Assembly (NCBI GenBank): GCA_031287685.1
Contig: JAITSQ010000004.1
Span: 1-53,662 of the forward strand
Direction: 5' to 3'
DNA: 53,662 nucleotides
Origin: Clostridiales bacterium
GTDB lineage: Bacteria > Bacillota > Clostridia > Lachnospirales > WQUN01
Part shown: positions 1 to 7,735 of the stretch, in pieces
How the letters are laid out: every line of letters begins with the position of its first letter
Position numbering within the stretch: position 1 is the stretch's first letter
Translations under genes and position numbers: made by a program
Notes under the pieces: generated by a model
Told to the model about the DNA's origin: nothing
Seen by the model: only the letters and a program-made list of their open reading frames with translations
Database searches by the model: none

Positions 1-79
1 CGGTGAACAGGACGGGCCTTTTCTCCCGCCAAAGGATTTTCATAACCTCTAACTCCGCATCGGTTATTATCGCGTTCAT
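1..79 (-). CDS. BlaI/MecI/CopY-family repressor, N-terminal fragment
   Basis: The 26 visible codons, cut by the window edge, begin MNAIITDAELEVMKILWRE, the typical start of the winged-helix domain of BlaI/MecI/CopY repressors (T-x-A-E-x-x-V-M-x-x-L-W). The family represses its own promoter and nearby resistance genes; CopY members respond to copper, BlaI/MecI members to beta-lactams through a BlaR1-type protease. Because a copper cassette lies on the same strand a few hundred bases upstream and a cop-box-like palindrome precedes the gene, a copper-responsive CopY role is more likely. The C-terminal CxC motifs that would decide this lie outside the window. Confidence 0.8.
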   Translation of the reverse strand, partial: MNAIITDAELEVMKILWREKRPVLFT

Positions 80-107
80 ATGCGTAACCCCTCTCGTTTG
101 CTTGCTG

Positions 108-133
108 TGTAGTTTATTATACTACACTTGTAG
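108..133 (-). promoter_or_regulatory. Operator/promoter of the BlaI/CopY gene with cop-box-like palindromes
   Basis: Two overlapping palindromes lie 30-55 bases upstream of the repressor start. The first (108-126) has arms TGTAGT and ACTACA around 7 bases and contains a perfect minus-strand TATAAT (116-121). The second (122-133) is CTACA-CT-TGTAG, matching the CopY cop-box form TACA-NN-TGTA. Overlap of operator and -10 box fits autorepression. Binding itself is inferred. Confidence 0.6.
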
Positions 134-282
134 GTCGAAATCAAGAGGTACATAAAAAGATTTACGCCGCACAGGGACTTACAGCAAAGCATTACCGTCA
201 ATTTTGGACGTATCAAAAGCGAAATGAAACCACCCGCGCCGGGTGGCTCGAAATCTGCCGAGATTGACATTTAGCGACTGCG

Positions 283-317
283 GCGGCGAGAGCTTGAACG
301 CTCTCGCCGCTAATTTT
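283..317 (+). terminator. Hairpin with T-run upstream of mobC
   Basis: An 11-bp perfect stem (GCGGCGAGAGC / GCTCTCGCCGC, 6-base loop) is followed by TAATTTTTTT, the form of a rho-independent terminator. A smaller hairpin, CCACCCGCGCCGGGTGG, lies at 229-245. Because the next gene is a mobilization protein, the pair could instead belong to an oriT region; no nic consensus was recognised. The stretch 134-334 holds no convincing gene. Confidence 0.5.
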
Positions 318-334
318 TTTAGGGAGGAAAACCG

Positions 335-670
335 ATGGCAAATAAAACTCGAACAAGCAACATTCATTTTATGGTGACTGCCGACGAACGCGCTATGATT
401 CAAAAGCGTATGGAGCAGTCCGGCATAAAAAATATGCGCTCGTATCTGCTGAGAATGGCGGTTGACGGGCGTATCATCCATATCGAATTGGACAGCGTGA
501 AAGAAATGACGCGCTTACTAAGCAACGCGACCTCAAACATCAACCAAATCGCCCGGCGAGTGAACGAAACCGGGAGCATTTACGCCGCCGATGTCGAGGA
601 TTTGCGGCGGCGGTATGACGAGCTATGGGCGCAGACGAAAGTCATCTTGAAGAAGCTCGCGGCGATGTGA
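335..670 (+). CDS. mobC: MobC-like plasmid/ICE mobilization accessory protein
   Basis: A 111-residue protein with a strong ribosome site (AGGGAGGA). The N-terminal part (residues 9-50) looks like a ribbon-helix-helix DNA-binding fold. The segment around residues 60-75 carries the family signature L-x-x-x-x-x-N-I-N-Q-I-A-R, followed by a C-terminal helix. MobC proteins bind oriT and help the relaxase open the strands for conjugative transfer. A relaxase gene normally follows at once, but here the next gene is a convergent copper cassette, so this is an orphan of a former integrative or mobilizable element. Confidence 0.85.
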   Translation: MANKTRTSNIHFMVTADERAMIQKRMEQSGIKNMRSYLLRMAVDGRIIHIELDSVKEMTRLLSNATSNINQIARRVNETGSIYAADVEDLRRRYDELWAQTKVILKKLAAM

Positions 671-714
671 CGGCAACATTTTGAGGTACACCATATCTAC
701 ATCTGTACTGCGAC

Positions 715-1506
715 TCATTTCTTCAATTGCACAACAAACGTGCTCCCTTCTCCGATTTTACTTGTAACGCTCACAATTCCGCCGTGAGCGGTGACAATGC
801 TTTTGACAATCGCAAGCCCGATACCCGCGCCGCCCGTGGAGCGCGTCCGCGACTTATCGGCGCGGTAGAACCGCTCGAAAATATGCGGCAAATCTTCCTC
901 GGAAATGCCGGCTCCGCTATCCGCGACGGATATTTCGCCATACTTGCCGGCGCTTTTTACGGTGACGGAAATTTTTCCATCGCCGTACTTCTCGGCGTTG
1001 GTGCGGAGATTGTTCAGTACCTGTAAAACGCGTTCGCGGTCGGCTTGTACCGTGACGTGTTCGCCACCCACATTGCCGAATACTTCCTCCGCGATTTCAT
1101 AAAGGTCAAGGGTTGCAAATTTTAATTTGAGAATTTCACTCTCCGTTTTGGCAAGGTTCTCTAAATCGGCTACAAGATTTCCGAGCCGCCCGATTTCGTC
1201 ATAGCAAGCGTTCAGCCGCTCGGAAGTAGGTTCTAACGCGCCCTCCGCCATTGCTTCTAAGTTCGTGCTGACGGCGGTGAGGGGCGTCCGAAGTTCGTGA
1301 GCGACGTCGGCGGTGAGTTGTTTTCGTATTTCCTCCTGCCGAGCGAGTTTGTCCACATAACGGCGGTTGAGGTGCAACGTAAATAACCCTCCCGCCGCAA
1401 GCGCGAGGAACATTGATACAATACACGCGAGGTGCATCATATTGTTGTAGAAAATCAAGCCCGCCATCGCGAATATGATGATTAGTCCGAGCAATAGCTG
1501 TTTCAT
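715..1506 (-). CDS. Sensor histidine kinase of the copper cassette
   Basis: A 263-residue kinase. Two N-terminal membrane segments (about 4-20 and 25-45) are joined by a very short loop, so there is almost no extracytoplasmic sensor domain and no clear HAMP. The dimerisation box ADVAHELRTPLTA follows with phospho-acceptor His70, then an HATPase_c domain with an N box (NNLRTNAEKYG), G1 (DSGAGI), F (FERFYR) and G2 (GGAGIGLAIV). Its ATG overlaps the stop of the response regulator gene by ATGA, so the pair is translationally coupled. It presumably senses metal or envelope state from within the membrane; the signal is not visible in the sequence. Confidence 0.9.
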   Translation of the reverse strand: MKQLLLGLIIIFAMAGLIFYNNMMHLACIVSMFLALAAGGLFTLHLNRRYVDKLARQEEIRKQLTADVAHELRTPLTAVSTNLEAMAEGALEPTSERLNACYDEIGRLGNLVADLENLAKTESEILKLKFATLDLYEIAEEVFGNVGGEHVTVQADRERVLQVLNNLRTNAEKYGDGKISVTVKSAGKYGEISVADSGAGISEEDLPHIFERFYRADKSRTRSTGGAGIGLAIVKSIVTAHGGIVSVTSKIGEGSTFVVQLKK

Positions 1507-2162
1507 TGTGTCACACCCCGGCAGTCGGCCGCCGACCATTTGTAGCCCAATCCGTGAACTGTCTTGATATATTCCGCGCCGATTTTGCGCCGCAAATTTT
1601 TAATGTGCGTGTCAATAACACGGTCGTAGCCGTCAAAGTCGTCGTCAAACGCAATGCCGATAAGCTCGCCTCGCGTAAAAATTCTGTTCGGGTGGCGCGA
1701 GAGAGCGTTTACGATTTTATACTCCGTTGCTGTCAGCCCTTTGTCCGCAAATATATCAATCGGGTCATTTTCGGGAACACGTCGAAGTACCGTTTCAATC
1801 CTCGCCGTGAGTAATTTCAAGCTGAACGGCTTTGTAATATAGTCGTCCGCGCCGATTTCCAAACCTTCAAGCTGACTGTTCTCCGCGACTTTCGCGGTGA
1901 GCATAATAATCGGTATCTGCGAAGTCTTGCGTATGCGGTGGCAAATATCCTCGCCCGAAATGTCGGGGAGCATAAGGTCAAGCAGGATTATATCTATGTT
2001 ACTGCCAGTCCGGCTCGGACCCTCTGCAAAACACGCTAACGCGTCCCGACCGTTCGCGGCGGTCAGGACACGATAGTTTTTGCTTTCGAGAAACGCCGAT
2101 ACCGCGCTTAGTATCATCGGTTCGTCGTCCACGGCGAGGACTGTTTTTTTAGAGAACGTCAT
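1503..2162 (-). CDS. OmpR/PhoB-family response regulator
   Basis: A 219-residue protein with a receiver domain (acidic pair VDDE at 11-14, phosphorylated Asp62 in LLDLMLPD, conserved Lys in the ITKPFS loop) and a C-terminal winged helix ending in VHGLGYKW, typical of OmpR/PhoB regulators. A small unusual insert (about residues 48-55, GPSRTGSN) precedes beta-3. The ATG chosen at 2162 gives the natural start MTFSKKTVLAVDDE; longer in-frame extensions run into the preceding copper chaperone gene, which it overlaps by 14 bases. It likely controls the copper cassette with the downstream kinase. Confidence 0.9.
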   Translation of the reverse strand: MTFSKKTVLAVDDEPMILSAVSAFLESKNYRVLTAANGRDALACFAEGPSRTGSNIDIILLDLMLPDISGEDICHRIRKTSQIPIIMLTAKVAENSQLEGLEIGADDYITKPFSLKLLTARIETVLRRVPENDPIDIFADKGLTATEYKIVNALSRHPNRIFTRGELIGIAFDDDFDGYDRVIDTHIKNLRRKIGAEYIKTVHGLGYKWSAADCRGVTQ

Positions 2163-2355
2163 ACTCCTCATCCTTAATTGCGGTATGGATTGCGTCAAGC
2201 GTGACTTTAGCCGCGTCGTATTCCACCATCGCGGTGTTCTTTTTCAGGCTTACGTCTACCTTGCCGACGCCCGGCAACGCGCTGATTGCGGTTGTTACCG
2301 CTTTTACGCAGTGTTCGCAGGTCATTCCGCCTACTTTGATTACTGATTTCGTCAT
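2149..2355 (-). CDS. copZ: HMA-domain copper chaperone (CopZ-like)
   Basis: A 68-residue, single-domain heavy-metal-associated protein. The binding motif GGMTCEHC is at residues 9-16, in the usual position for CopZ chaperones that carry Cu(I) to CopA and to copper-sensing repressors. The start at 2355 has a strong AGGAG site; upstream in-frame codons are not needed. It lies between the lipoprotein gene and the response regulator, whose start lies inside its last codons. CopA in the same cassette has its own N-terminal HMA domain, a likely docking partner. Confidence 0.9.
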   Translation of the reverse strand: MTKSVIKVGGMTCEHCVKAVTTAISALPGVGKVDVSLKKNTAMVEYDAAKVTLDAIHTAIKDEEYDVL

Positions 2356-2389
2356 TACTATTATACTCCTTTCTCGTCCAATTTGCAAG

Positions 2390-3058
2390 TTATTTGAGGT
2401 CAAACGGTTTGAGCAGTTTATCAACCTCGGTCGCTTTTCCGTCAATATCAACGGGCACTTTCGCGAAAACCCAGCCCTCTATCGCGTTGGGGTCAACTCC
2501 CGCGTTTATGAACGGTTCGGGGTTCAGCACGAACACAATATCCTTGTCGTTCGCGGATAGGTCTTTTGCCCACTCAAACAGGTTGCCGCCGCCGAGGTCT
2601 ACGTTGTAGTGGTCAAGCGCGGTATGGTAGCCGACAGATTTTCTGTACTTGTTTACAATCTGCTCGTATGACGCGAGCGGCGTAGCGTCCCCGCTGTACT
2701 TCAACTCGTCGTTGCCGAGCTTTGTGCCAACCATAAGCATACCGTCATAAAACGCGTAGTTTTCCGGCAGTTTGGAGGTATCAAGCCCCGCGTCAAGGAA
2801 CGGCTGCGCGTCCACTTCGAGCATTACGTCGTGCAGCGGACTTTTGCTGTAATCTTTACTCCAAATGAAGCGGACCGTTCCGTCAGGGGCGGCAAGCGAC
2901 CAGCCGCCGTTCATTTCATCTTTGGTAACGCCACCGCCGACTTCAGTCAGCACCGTATTAAACGATGTAACGGATTCTTTGCCAACCACGTCGAGCGAGG
3001 AACAAGCCGCGAGAGTCGTCACCATAATCGCCACCCAGATAATTGCAAGTTTTTTCAT
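2390..3058 (-). CDS. Lipoprotein of the copper cassette, function unknown
   Basis: A 222-residue secreted lipoprotein. The N-terminal signal peptide (MKKLAIIWVAIMVTTLAAC) ends in a lipobox LAAC with the lipidated Cys at about residue 19. The mature part is rich in Asp, Asn and aromatic residues and seems to contain an internal duplication (AQPFLDAGLDTSKLPENY versus PEPFINAGVDPNAIEGW). No Cys or Met clusters suggest direct copper binding. I do not recognise a family. Its place between copA and the chaperone suggests an envelope role in metal handling, which is inference. Confidence 0.75.
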   Translation of the reverse strand: MKKLAIIWVAIMVTTLAACSSLDVVGKESVTSFNTVLTEVGGGVTKDEMNGGWSLAAPDGTVRFIWSKDYSKSPLHDVMLEVDAQPFLDAGLDTSKLPENYAFYDGMLMVGTKLGNDELKYSGDATPLASYEQIVNKYRKSVGYHTALDHYNVDLGGGNLFEWAKDLSANDKDIVFVLNPEPFINAGVDPNAIEGWVFAKVPVDIDGKATEVDKLLKPFDLK

Positions 3059-3074
3059 AATATCCTCCTTAATT

Positions 3075-5273
3075 TTACGCCTTAAAGCGTTTTAGTCTAA
3101 GCGCGTTTGTCAGCACCGACACGCTCGACAGGCTCATTGCCGCCGCCGCGAATATCGGGTTTAGGAGCGGCCCTCCGAACAGATACAGCACACCCGCCGC
3201 TATCGGAATACCGACGACATTATACCCGAACGCCCAAAACAGGTTTTGCTTGATATTGCGGATAGTCTGCTTGCTTAGTTTCAGCGCGGTGGGAACGTCG
3301 CGCAAGTCCGAGCGCATAAGCACAATGTCCGCGCTCTCCATTGCCACGTCCGTGCCGCTTCCGATTGCGATTCCTATGTCCGCTTGCGCTAATGCCGGAG
3401 CGTCATTGATACCATCTCCAACCATTGCCACGCGCTTACCCTCCGCTTGCAGCTTCTTGACTTCGTTAGCTTTATCCTGCGGCATAATTTCCGCGAGAAT
3501 TTGGTCAATCCCGACTTGTTTCGCTATCGCGGCGGCGGTTTTCGCGTTATCGCCCGTAATCATCGCCACCGTAATACCGAGTTTATGCAGGCTCTCAATC
3601 GCCGCTTTGCTTGACGGCTTCACCGTGTCGGCTACCGCGATAACCCCGGCGTATACGCCGTCAATCGAAACGTACATCGGCGTTTTGCCCTCGTCCGCAA
3701 GCGTGTCCGTATTCGCCCCTACCTCTACAAGTTTCTTATTGCCGATAGCGACGCGTTTACCGTCAACGGTTGCGAGAACGCCTTTTCCTGTTATGGACTC
3801 GAAACCTTCCGCAGGCGGAAATTCTTCCTCATACGCCTGAACGATTGCCGCCGCCAGCGGGTGTTCGCTGTTTTTCTCGACCGCCGCGACAAGGCGCAAA
3901 AATTCGTGTTTGTCCATATCGGTGAGTATGTCGGTGACGACGGGCCTGCCTTCGGTAATCGTACCCGTTTTGTCAAAGACGATAGTCTGAACCTTGTGCG
4001 CCGTCTCTAACGCTTCGCCGCCTTTGATGAGTATGCCGTTTTCCGCGCCCTTGCCCGTTCCGACCATAATAGCGGTCGGGGTGGCAAGACCAAGCGCGCA
4101 GGGGCAGGCGATAACGAGGATTGATACGAATATCGTGAGCGAGTGTTCTACGTCGCGTGTGCCGATAAACCAAGCTAATCCCACCAAGACCGCGATTCCT
4201 ATTACAATCGGGACAAAGATACCGCTGACTGTATCGGCAAGGGCGGCAATCGGGGCTTTACTGCCCTGCGCGTCCTCAACGAGCTTGATTATTTGCGCGA
4301 ACGCGGTCTCAGAGCCGATTTTCTCCGCTTTGAATTTCAACGCGCCGTTTGCGTTAATCGTCGCGGCGAATACCTTATCGCCAGCCGATTTATCAACAGG
4401 AATACTCTCGCCCGTCAGCATACTTTCGTCAACCGCGCTGTGTCCGTCTGTCACAATGCCGTCAACCGGAATTTTCGCGCCGGGTTTCACGAGCAGAATG
4501 TCGCCGATTTCCACGTCGTCAATCGGAATTTCGCGTTCTATGCCGTTTGCGTCAATAATAATCGCCGTTTTCGGGGCAACCCCCATTAACTTCTTGATAG
4601 CGTCGCTCGTGCGCCCTTTTGCACGGGCTTCAAGCGACTTGCCGAGCAGTATCAGCGTGATAATCACGCCCGCCGTTTCAAAGTACAGGCTTTCCACCGC
4701 GATAAAATTACCGCTTGCTATTTGGAATACGTTATACACGCTATACAATATCGCCGCCGTCGTACCTACGGCAATCAAGCTGTCCATATTCGGGCTTCGC
4801 ATAAAGAGCGCCTTGAAGCCGACCGTGTAGAACCTATACCCCACTACTATGCAGGGGATTACGAGAATTATTTCGGCAAGGGCGTAAATCAGCGGGAACG
4901 TCATCGGGTCAAGCCCGCCGGGGAACGGCAGCCGCACGAACTTAATCATCGGCACCATCGCGATATACAGGAGCGGAACGGAGAACACGGCGGATATGAT
5001 GAACTTCGTCCACAAAACGCGGATTTCCTTCTGCTTACGAGCCCTGTCCTCGTCCGCGTCGGATTTTTCAAGGACTTTGTATCCCGCTTTTACGACGGCC
5101 TCTTTTACTTCTGCAAGCCGTACCGCTTCGGGGTCGTAGCTGAACGTGGCTTTTTCCGTCGCGAAGTTTACGGTGACAGAGTCCGTGCCGCTGATTTTCG
5201 CGATAGCTTTCTGCACCCGCGCCGCGCAAGCCGCGCAGGTCATTCCGCCTATTGGCAGCGTTTGAGTTTGCAT
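3075..5273 (-). CDS. copA: Copper-translocating P1B-type ATPase
   Basis: A 732-residue Cu(I) export ATPase. Visible elements in order: one N-terminal HMA domain with GGMTCAAC (residues 9-16), eight expected membrane helices, actuator motif TGES (287-290), intramembrane copper site CPC (390-392), phosphorylation motif DKTGT with Asp434, nucleotide-domain HP dipeptide (SEHPLAAA), and [12 protein letters not shown]. The ATG at 5273 starts [13 protein letters not shown] directly before the HMA domain; the longer frame adds unrelated residues. It lies 14 bases after the DUF2318 lipoprotein gene, in an apparent operon with chaperone and two-component genes. Confidence 0.96.
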   Translation of the reverse strand: MQTQTLPIGGMTCAACAARVQKAIAKISGTDSVTVNFATEKATFSYDPEAVRLAEVKEAVVKAGYKVLEKSDADEDRARKQKEIRVLWTKFIISAVFSVPLLYIAMVPMIKFVRLPFPGGLDPMTFPLIYALAEIILVIPCIVVGYRFYTVGFKALFMRSPNMDSLIAVGTTAAILYSVYNVFQIASGNFIAVESLYFETAGVIITLILLGKSLEARAKGRTSDAIKKLMGVAPKTAIIIDANGIEREIPIDDVEIGDILLVKPGAKIPVDGIVTDGHSAVDESMLTGESIPVDKSAGDKVFAATINANGALKFKAEKIGSETAFAQIIKLVEDAQGSKAPIAALADTVSGIFVPIVIGIAVLVGLAWFIGTRDVEHSLTIFVSILVIACPCALGLATPTAIMVGTGKGAENGILIKGGEALETAHKVQTIVFDKTGTITEGRPVVTDILTDMDKHEFLRLVAAVEKNSEHPLAAAIVQAYEEEFPPAEGFESITGKGVLATVDGKRVAIGNKKLVEVGANTDTLADEGKTPMYVSIDGVYAGVIAVADTVKPSSKAAIESLHKLGITVAMITGDNAKTAAAIAKQVGIDQILAEIMPQDKANEVKKLQAEGKRVAMVGDGINDAPALAQADIGIAIGSGTDVAMESADIVLMRSDLRDVPTALKLSKQTIRNIKQNLFWAFGYNVVGIPIAAGVLYLFGGPLLNPIFAAAAMSLSSVSVLTNALRLKRFKA

Positions 5274-5287
5274 TATATTCACATCTC

Positions 5288-5764
5288 TTAATATTCGGTT
5301 TTCCAGTTTCCGAAAATCTCCTTTGCCTCTTGGAGCAAAGTCAGCGGAATTGTAATTGTGTCCTCCGTTTCGGTCGTCCACTCGTCCCAAAGCGGCACGG
5401 GATTACAACCTCCGCTTTCGACCTCGACTTGGCTCATCTTGAAACGGTTCCCGCAGTTTTGGCATACAAGCACATCGCCGTCCTGTTTGTAATATCCGCG
5501 TCCGCTGTCGTAGCACACTTGGCAAGTGTTGAACGCCGTGCGTATCGTGCCGTCGGGAGCGGTCACGGCAATAATTTCAAGTAAAGTGCCGTCCACTTCA
5601 ACCGGGATAAATTGCGCTGTTTCGCTTATGGTATTCTTTGCGATAACTACGTCCGCGTCTACGATTGCCGCTTGAGCATCGTCGTCCGCGCTCTTGCCGG
5701 AACACGCCGCGAGCGCAAGCGTGAACACCACAGCAACGACGAGTATAAAGATTCGTTTTCTCAT
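5288..5764 (-). CDS. DUF2318-domain lipoprotein
   Basis: A 158-residue lipoprotein with signal peptide and lipobox LAAC (lipidated Cys at about residue 20). The mature domain contains two Cys pairs, CQVC and CQNC, in the arrangement of the DUF2318 family, followed by a conserved ESGGCNP loop. DUF2318 proteins are predicted metal- or Fe-S-binding envelope proteins that often accompany metal-uptake or efflux genes. The start ATGA overlaps the stop of the broken small gene upstream, so they were translationally coupled. A metal delivery or sensing role is inference. Confidence 0.8.
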   Translation of the reverse strand: MRKRIFILVVAVVFTLALAACSGKSADDDAQAAIVDADVVIAKNTISETAQFIPVEVDGTLLEIIAVTAPDGTIRTAFNTCQVCYDSGRGYYKQDGDVLVCQNCGNRFKMSQVEVESGGCNPVPLWDEWTTETEDTITIPLTLLQEAKEIFGNWKTEY

Positions 5765-5899
5765 TCGCGTTCAATCCTCCCGCTCTCGCTGCCATCGTTT
5801 TCTCGTTTGTTTTTCGGCTTATCGCGCATAAAGATACACGCGACTATTATTCCTGCTGCCGGAAATTATACAGTGCCAGTGACTTAATATTAGCTGCAT
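5761..5899 (-). pseudogene. Small His/Cys membrane protein with frameshift
   Basis: From a well-placed ATG (5899, ribosome site AGAAAGGGG) the frame reads MQLILSHWHCII and then leaves frame. Removing one base from the A-run at about 5863-5865 joins it to PAAGIIVACIFMRDK and a charged tail that ends exactly at an ATGA overlap with the DUF2318 gene. The reconstructed product is about 45 residues: an HWHC metal-ligand-like motif, one membrane helix and a hydrophilic tail. The ATGA coupling supports a once-functional gene. The frameshift may be real or a sequencing error. Confidence 0.5.
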
Positions 5900-5921
5900 T
5901 TTTGTATGCCCCTTTCTCGTT

Positions 5922-6053
5922 TTAGTGGCAGGATAAACCCGCCCCGCCTGATTGAATCATAAGTGCGATTAGCCCGCCCCCGGCGATAATTCCAAGCAGG
6001 ACTTTCACCGCTTTGGGAAGTCTGTACCATACGGATTGCAGTTGTGATTTCAT
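5922..6053 (-). CDS. Small single-pass membrane protein
   Basis: A 43-residue ORF with a strong ribosome site (AGGAGG, 7 bases before ATG). An amphipathic N-terminus (MKSQLQSVWYRLPKAVK) precedes one glycine-rich membrane helix, and the protein ends in SCH, a Cys-His pair that may bind metal. The gene to its left on the same strand also encodes a small His/Cys membrane protein. No family recognised; part of the copper island by position. Confidence 0.5.
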   Translation of the reverse strand: MKSQLQSVWYRLPKAVKVLLGIIAGGGLIALMIQSGGAGLSCH

Positions 6054-6063
6054 TTTTGCCCTC

Positions 6064-6434
6064 CTAATGACAGCTTTGCTGGAACGTATCGGGCGGATAT
6101 ATCAGCGTTTGGAACTCCGCGACCTCTTGCTTGATTGCGTCTATGTCGGCGGTTTCCAAATCGTCAACGACTTTGATATATCCATACGCCGTACCGTTAC
6201 CGTTAGAGAAATCAAAATCCTCTATCGGTGAAAAGTACAAGCTGTTTTCACCCGTCTCCAAATCAAGCTCGAGCATATAAATATCCTCGCCGGATAAGCG
6301 TCCTGTTCGGCAAGCCGCTCCCGCGTTTTTTCCGTAAATTAGGTTTCCGCCGAAGCGCCCGCGAAACCCGGCGCGGTTAAGGATAAAGCCGTAAAAATAG
6401 CTATTGCCGAAGGAAAAGCGCGGTTTCTTTTCAC
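6064..6434 (-). pseudogene. Remnant of a secreted protein of the copper island
   Basis: A GTG at 6434 opens a convincing signal peptide (MKRNRAFPSAIAIFTALSL, then AxA-like GASAE), but the frame meets a stop soon after. The continuation lies in another frame, ending ELDLETGENSLYFSPIEDF...DTFQQSCH, a hydrophilic acidic domain with a terminal SCH like that of the neighbouring 43-residue protein. An open frame across the whole stretch exists only by losing the signal peptide. I read this as one gene broken by at least one frameshift and one stop. Family unknown. Confidence 0.5.
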
Positions 6435-6721
6435 ACAACCAAGCCACTTTTTTGGTTGTTTTTAATCGCCGCCTTCACGCTCGCGTCAGCGCGTTGAAGC
6501 CGAAACCAATAGCGCTTCGATGCCGCGTTGTTACCGTATTGTTATAATAGCATCTCTGAAAAGCTATGCCGATACATTCTTTGAATACTTTGAATCTTTT
6601 TTGAAGTTTCGAAATGTATAGCCGAGACTTGGCCGAGGAACCCCCGTGGAGGCTTTTGCTGATGAGATTGAGTGGATTGCCGCCAAGCGGCAGAAATGAT
6701 AAAATCCGGTCCGCGGGCGCT
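6435..6721. other. Gene-free junction, likely edge of the mobile island
   Basis: No supported gene. It contains a tract of degenerate short palindromes and a rightward 17-codon open tail (6645-6705, EAFADEIEWIAAKRQK then stop) that may be the end of a lost mobile-element protein. Beyond this point the genes are ordinary chromosomal ones, so the island probably ends here. Confidence 0.35.
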
Positions 6722-7153
6722 TTAACCGTTGTCGTCTTTATAATTGATTACAATAATGTCCTTACCGCTTGTTTCCCGCGCCCGCAGATACATCGTCGAA
6801 CCCATATGAAACCCCATAAATACAAGGCACATCACAACCCTAAGCCCAACCTCGCTTATTGTGTCGGACGGCTTGACGAGCGCGGCGGCCGGGTCATAGA
6901 AAATCCAGCCCCATACGCCTCCCGCGGCCGCGCTCAAAATCAGCCCCGCGCGCGGCAGACTGAGCAGCGCCGCCCAAATCCCGATTGCCAAAACCCCCGC
7001 GAGAAGCCGGAATACTATGTGTATCGAGTCGGGTATATCGAAAATCGCCAAAATCATAATTATCGCGCAGTCGAGAATAACCGTGTTTTTCAGCACTTTT
7101 ATCACGAAAATAAACGCTGATAGAATGAATAAAATTATCAGCAGTATGAACAC
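6722..7153 (-). CDS. Small integral membrane protein, unknown
   Basis: About 143 residues from a GTG at 7153, chosen because AAGGGG lies 7 bases upstream and the product begins directly with a hydrophobic helix (MFILLIILFILSAFIFVI). An earlier GTG at 7195 would add 14 residues including two Cys. At least four hydrophobic segments are visible and the C-terminus is charged and cytoplasmic-looking (ARETSGKDIIVINYKDDNG). No family recognised. It lies on the same strand as, and 90 bases from, the P-loop gene to its right. Confidence 0.6.
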   Translation of the reverse strand: MFILLIILFILSAFIFVIKVLKNTVILDCAIIMILAIFDIPDSIHIVFRLLAGVLAIGIWAALLSLPRAGLILSAAAGGVWGWIFYDPAAALVKPSDTISEVGLRVVMCLVFMGFHMGSTMYLRARETSGKDIIVINYKDDNG

Positions 7154-7240
7154 AGAACCGCCCCTTAAACAACGGCAAAATGCCGCAAAAAACACCGTTT
7201 AGCATAAACGCCGGCGTTACTATAATATGTAAGCCATTTT

Positions 7241-7654
7241 TCACCCCAAAAACTTTTTCGCGCCCAAAGTAATTTCCTCCTCCGAAAACCCAACGCCTAT
7301 ATAAAAATCCACGCCGCGCTCCAACGAAAACTTCTCCAGCTTCGGCAGGAAATCATCTAAATCACCCGGAGCCGCCGCCGAAACTATATTCGTCAGCGAA
7401 TCCGCGTAAATCTCCTTAATGTCGCTGTCTTGAGACAACACGCCGTAAATAAAGCCCAGAAACTCCCCGCAGCTCGTCATAGTGAACGAATCCGCGCTCA
7501 CAAGGCGGACGCTGTGCGTCAAGTCATACATACGCTCGTTGCCGCGGTCGATATAAACAATATGACCGTCCGTCTTTCCGGCGGCCTTATTTGCCCTCTC
7601 AATAAACTCCTTGGTTTTTCCGGAACCTTTCACACCTGCCGTTAAACGTATCAT
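7241..7654 (-). CDS. Small P-loop protein (putative ATP-binding)
   Basis: A 137-residue protein starting MIRLTAGVKGSGKTKEFIE, with a Walker A motif GVKGSGKT at residues 7-14 and a possible Walker B strand followed by acidic residues (DIKEIYADSL, around residue 80). The C-terminal half ends in a short helical segment. It is too short for a full helicase or ABC domain and looks like a minimal P-loop NTPase. Strong ribosome site (GGAGGGG). Its own promoter lies just upstream, so it is probably not cotranscribed only with pyrC. Function not assignable. Confidence 0.65.
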   Translation of the reverse strand: MIRLTAGVKGSGKTKEFIERANKAAGKTDGHIVYIDRGNERMYDLTHSVRLVSADSFTMTSCGEFLGFIYGVLSQDSDIKEIYADSLTNIVSAAAPGDLDDFLPKLEKFSLERGVDFYIGVGFSEEEITLGAKKFLG

Positions 7655-7697
7655 TAAATCCCCTCCAACGAAATAAACCCCAGATAAAATTCATTTT

Positions 7698-7726
7698 ATT
7701 TTAGCATAATTCGTCAATAAAGTAAA
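7698..7726 (-). promoter_or_regulatory. Sigma-A-type promoter for the P-loop gene
   Basis: On the minus strand TTTACT (7721-7726), a 17-base spacer and TAAAAT (7698-7703) lie 44 bases before the ATG of the P-loop gene, inside the short gap after pyrC. Confidence 0.55.
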
Positions 7727-7735
7727 GCGGTTTCG

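Noticed and set aside
6645..6705. End of a relaxase or recombinase gene
   Set aside because: The open stretch is only about 17 codons, and its peptide alone cannot be assigned.
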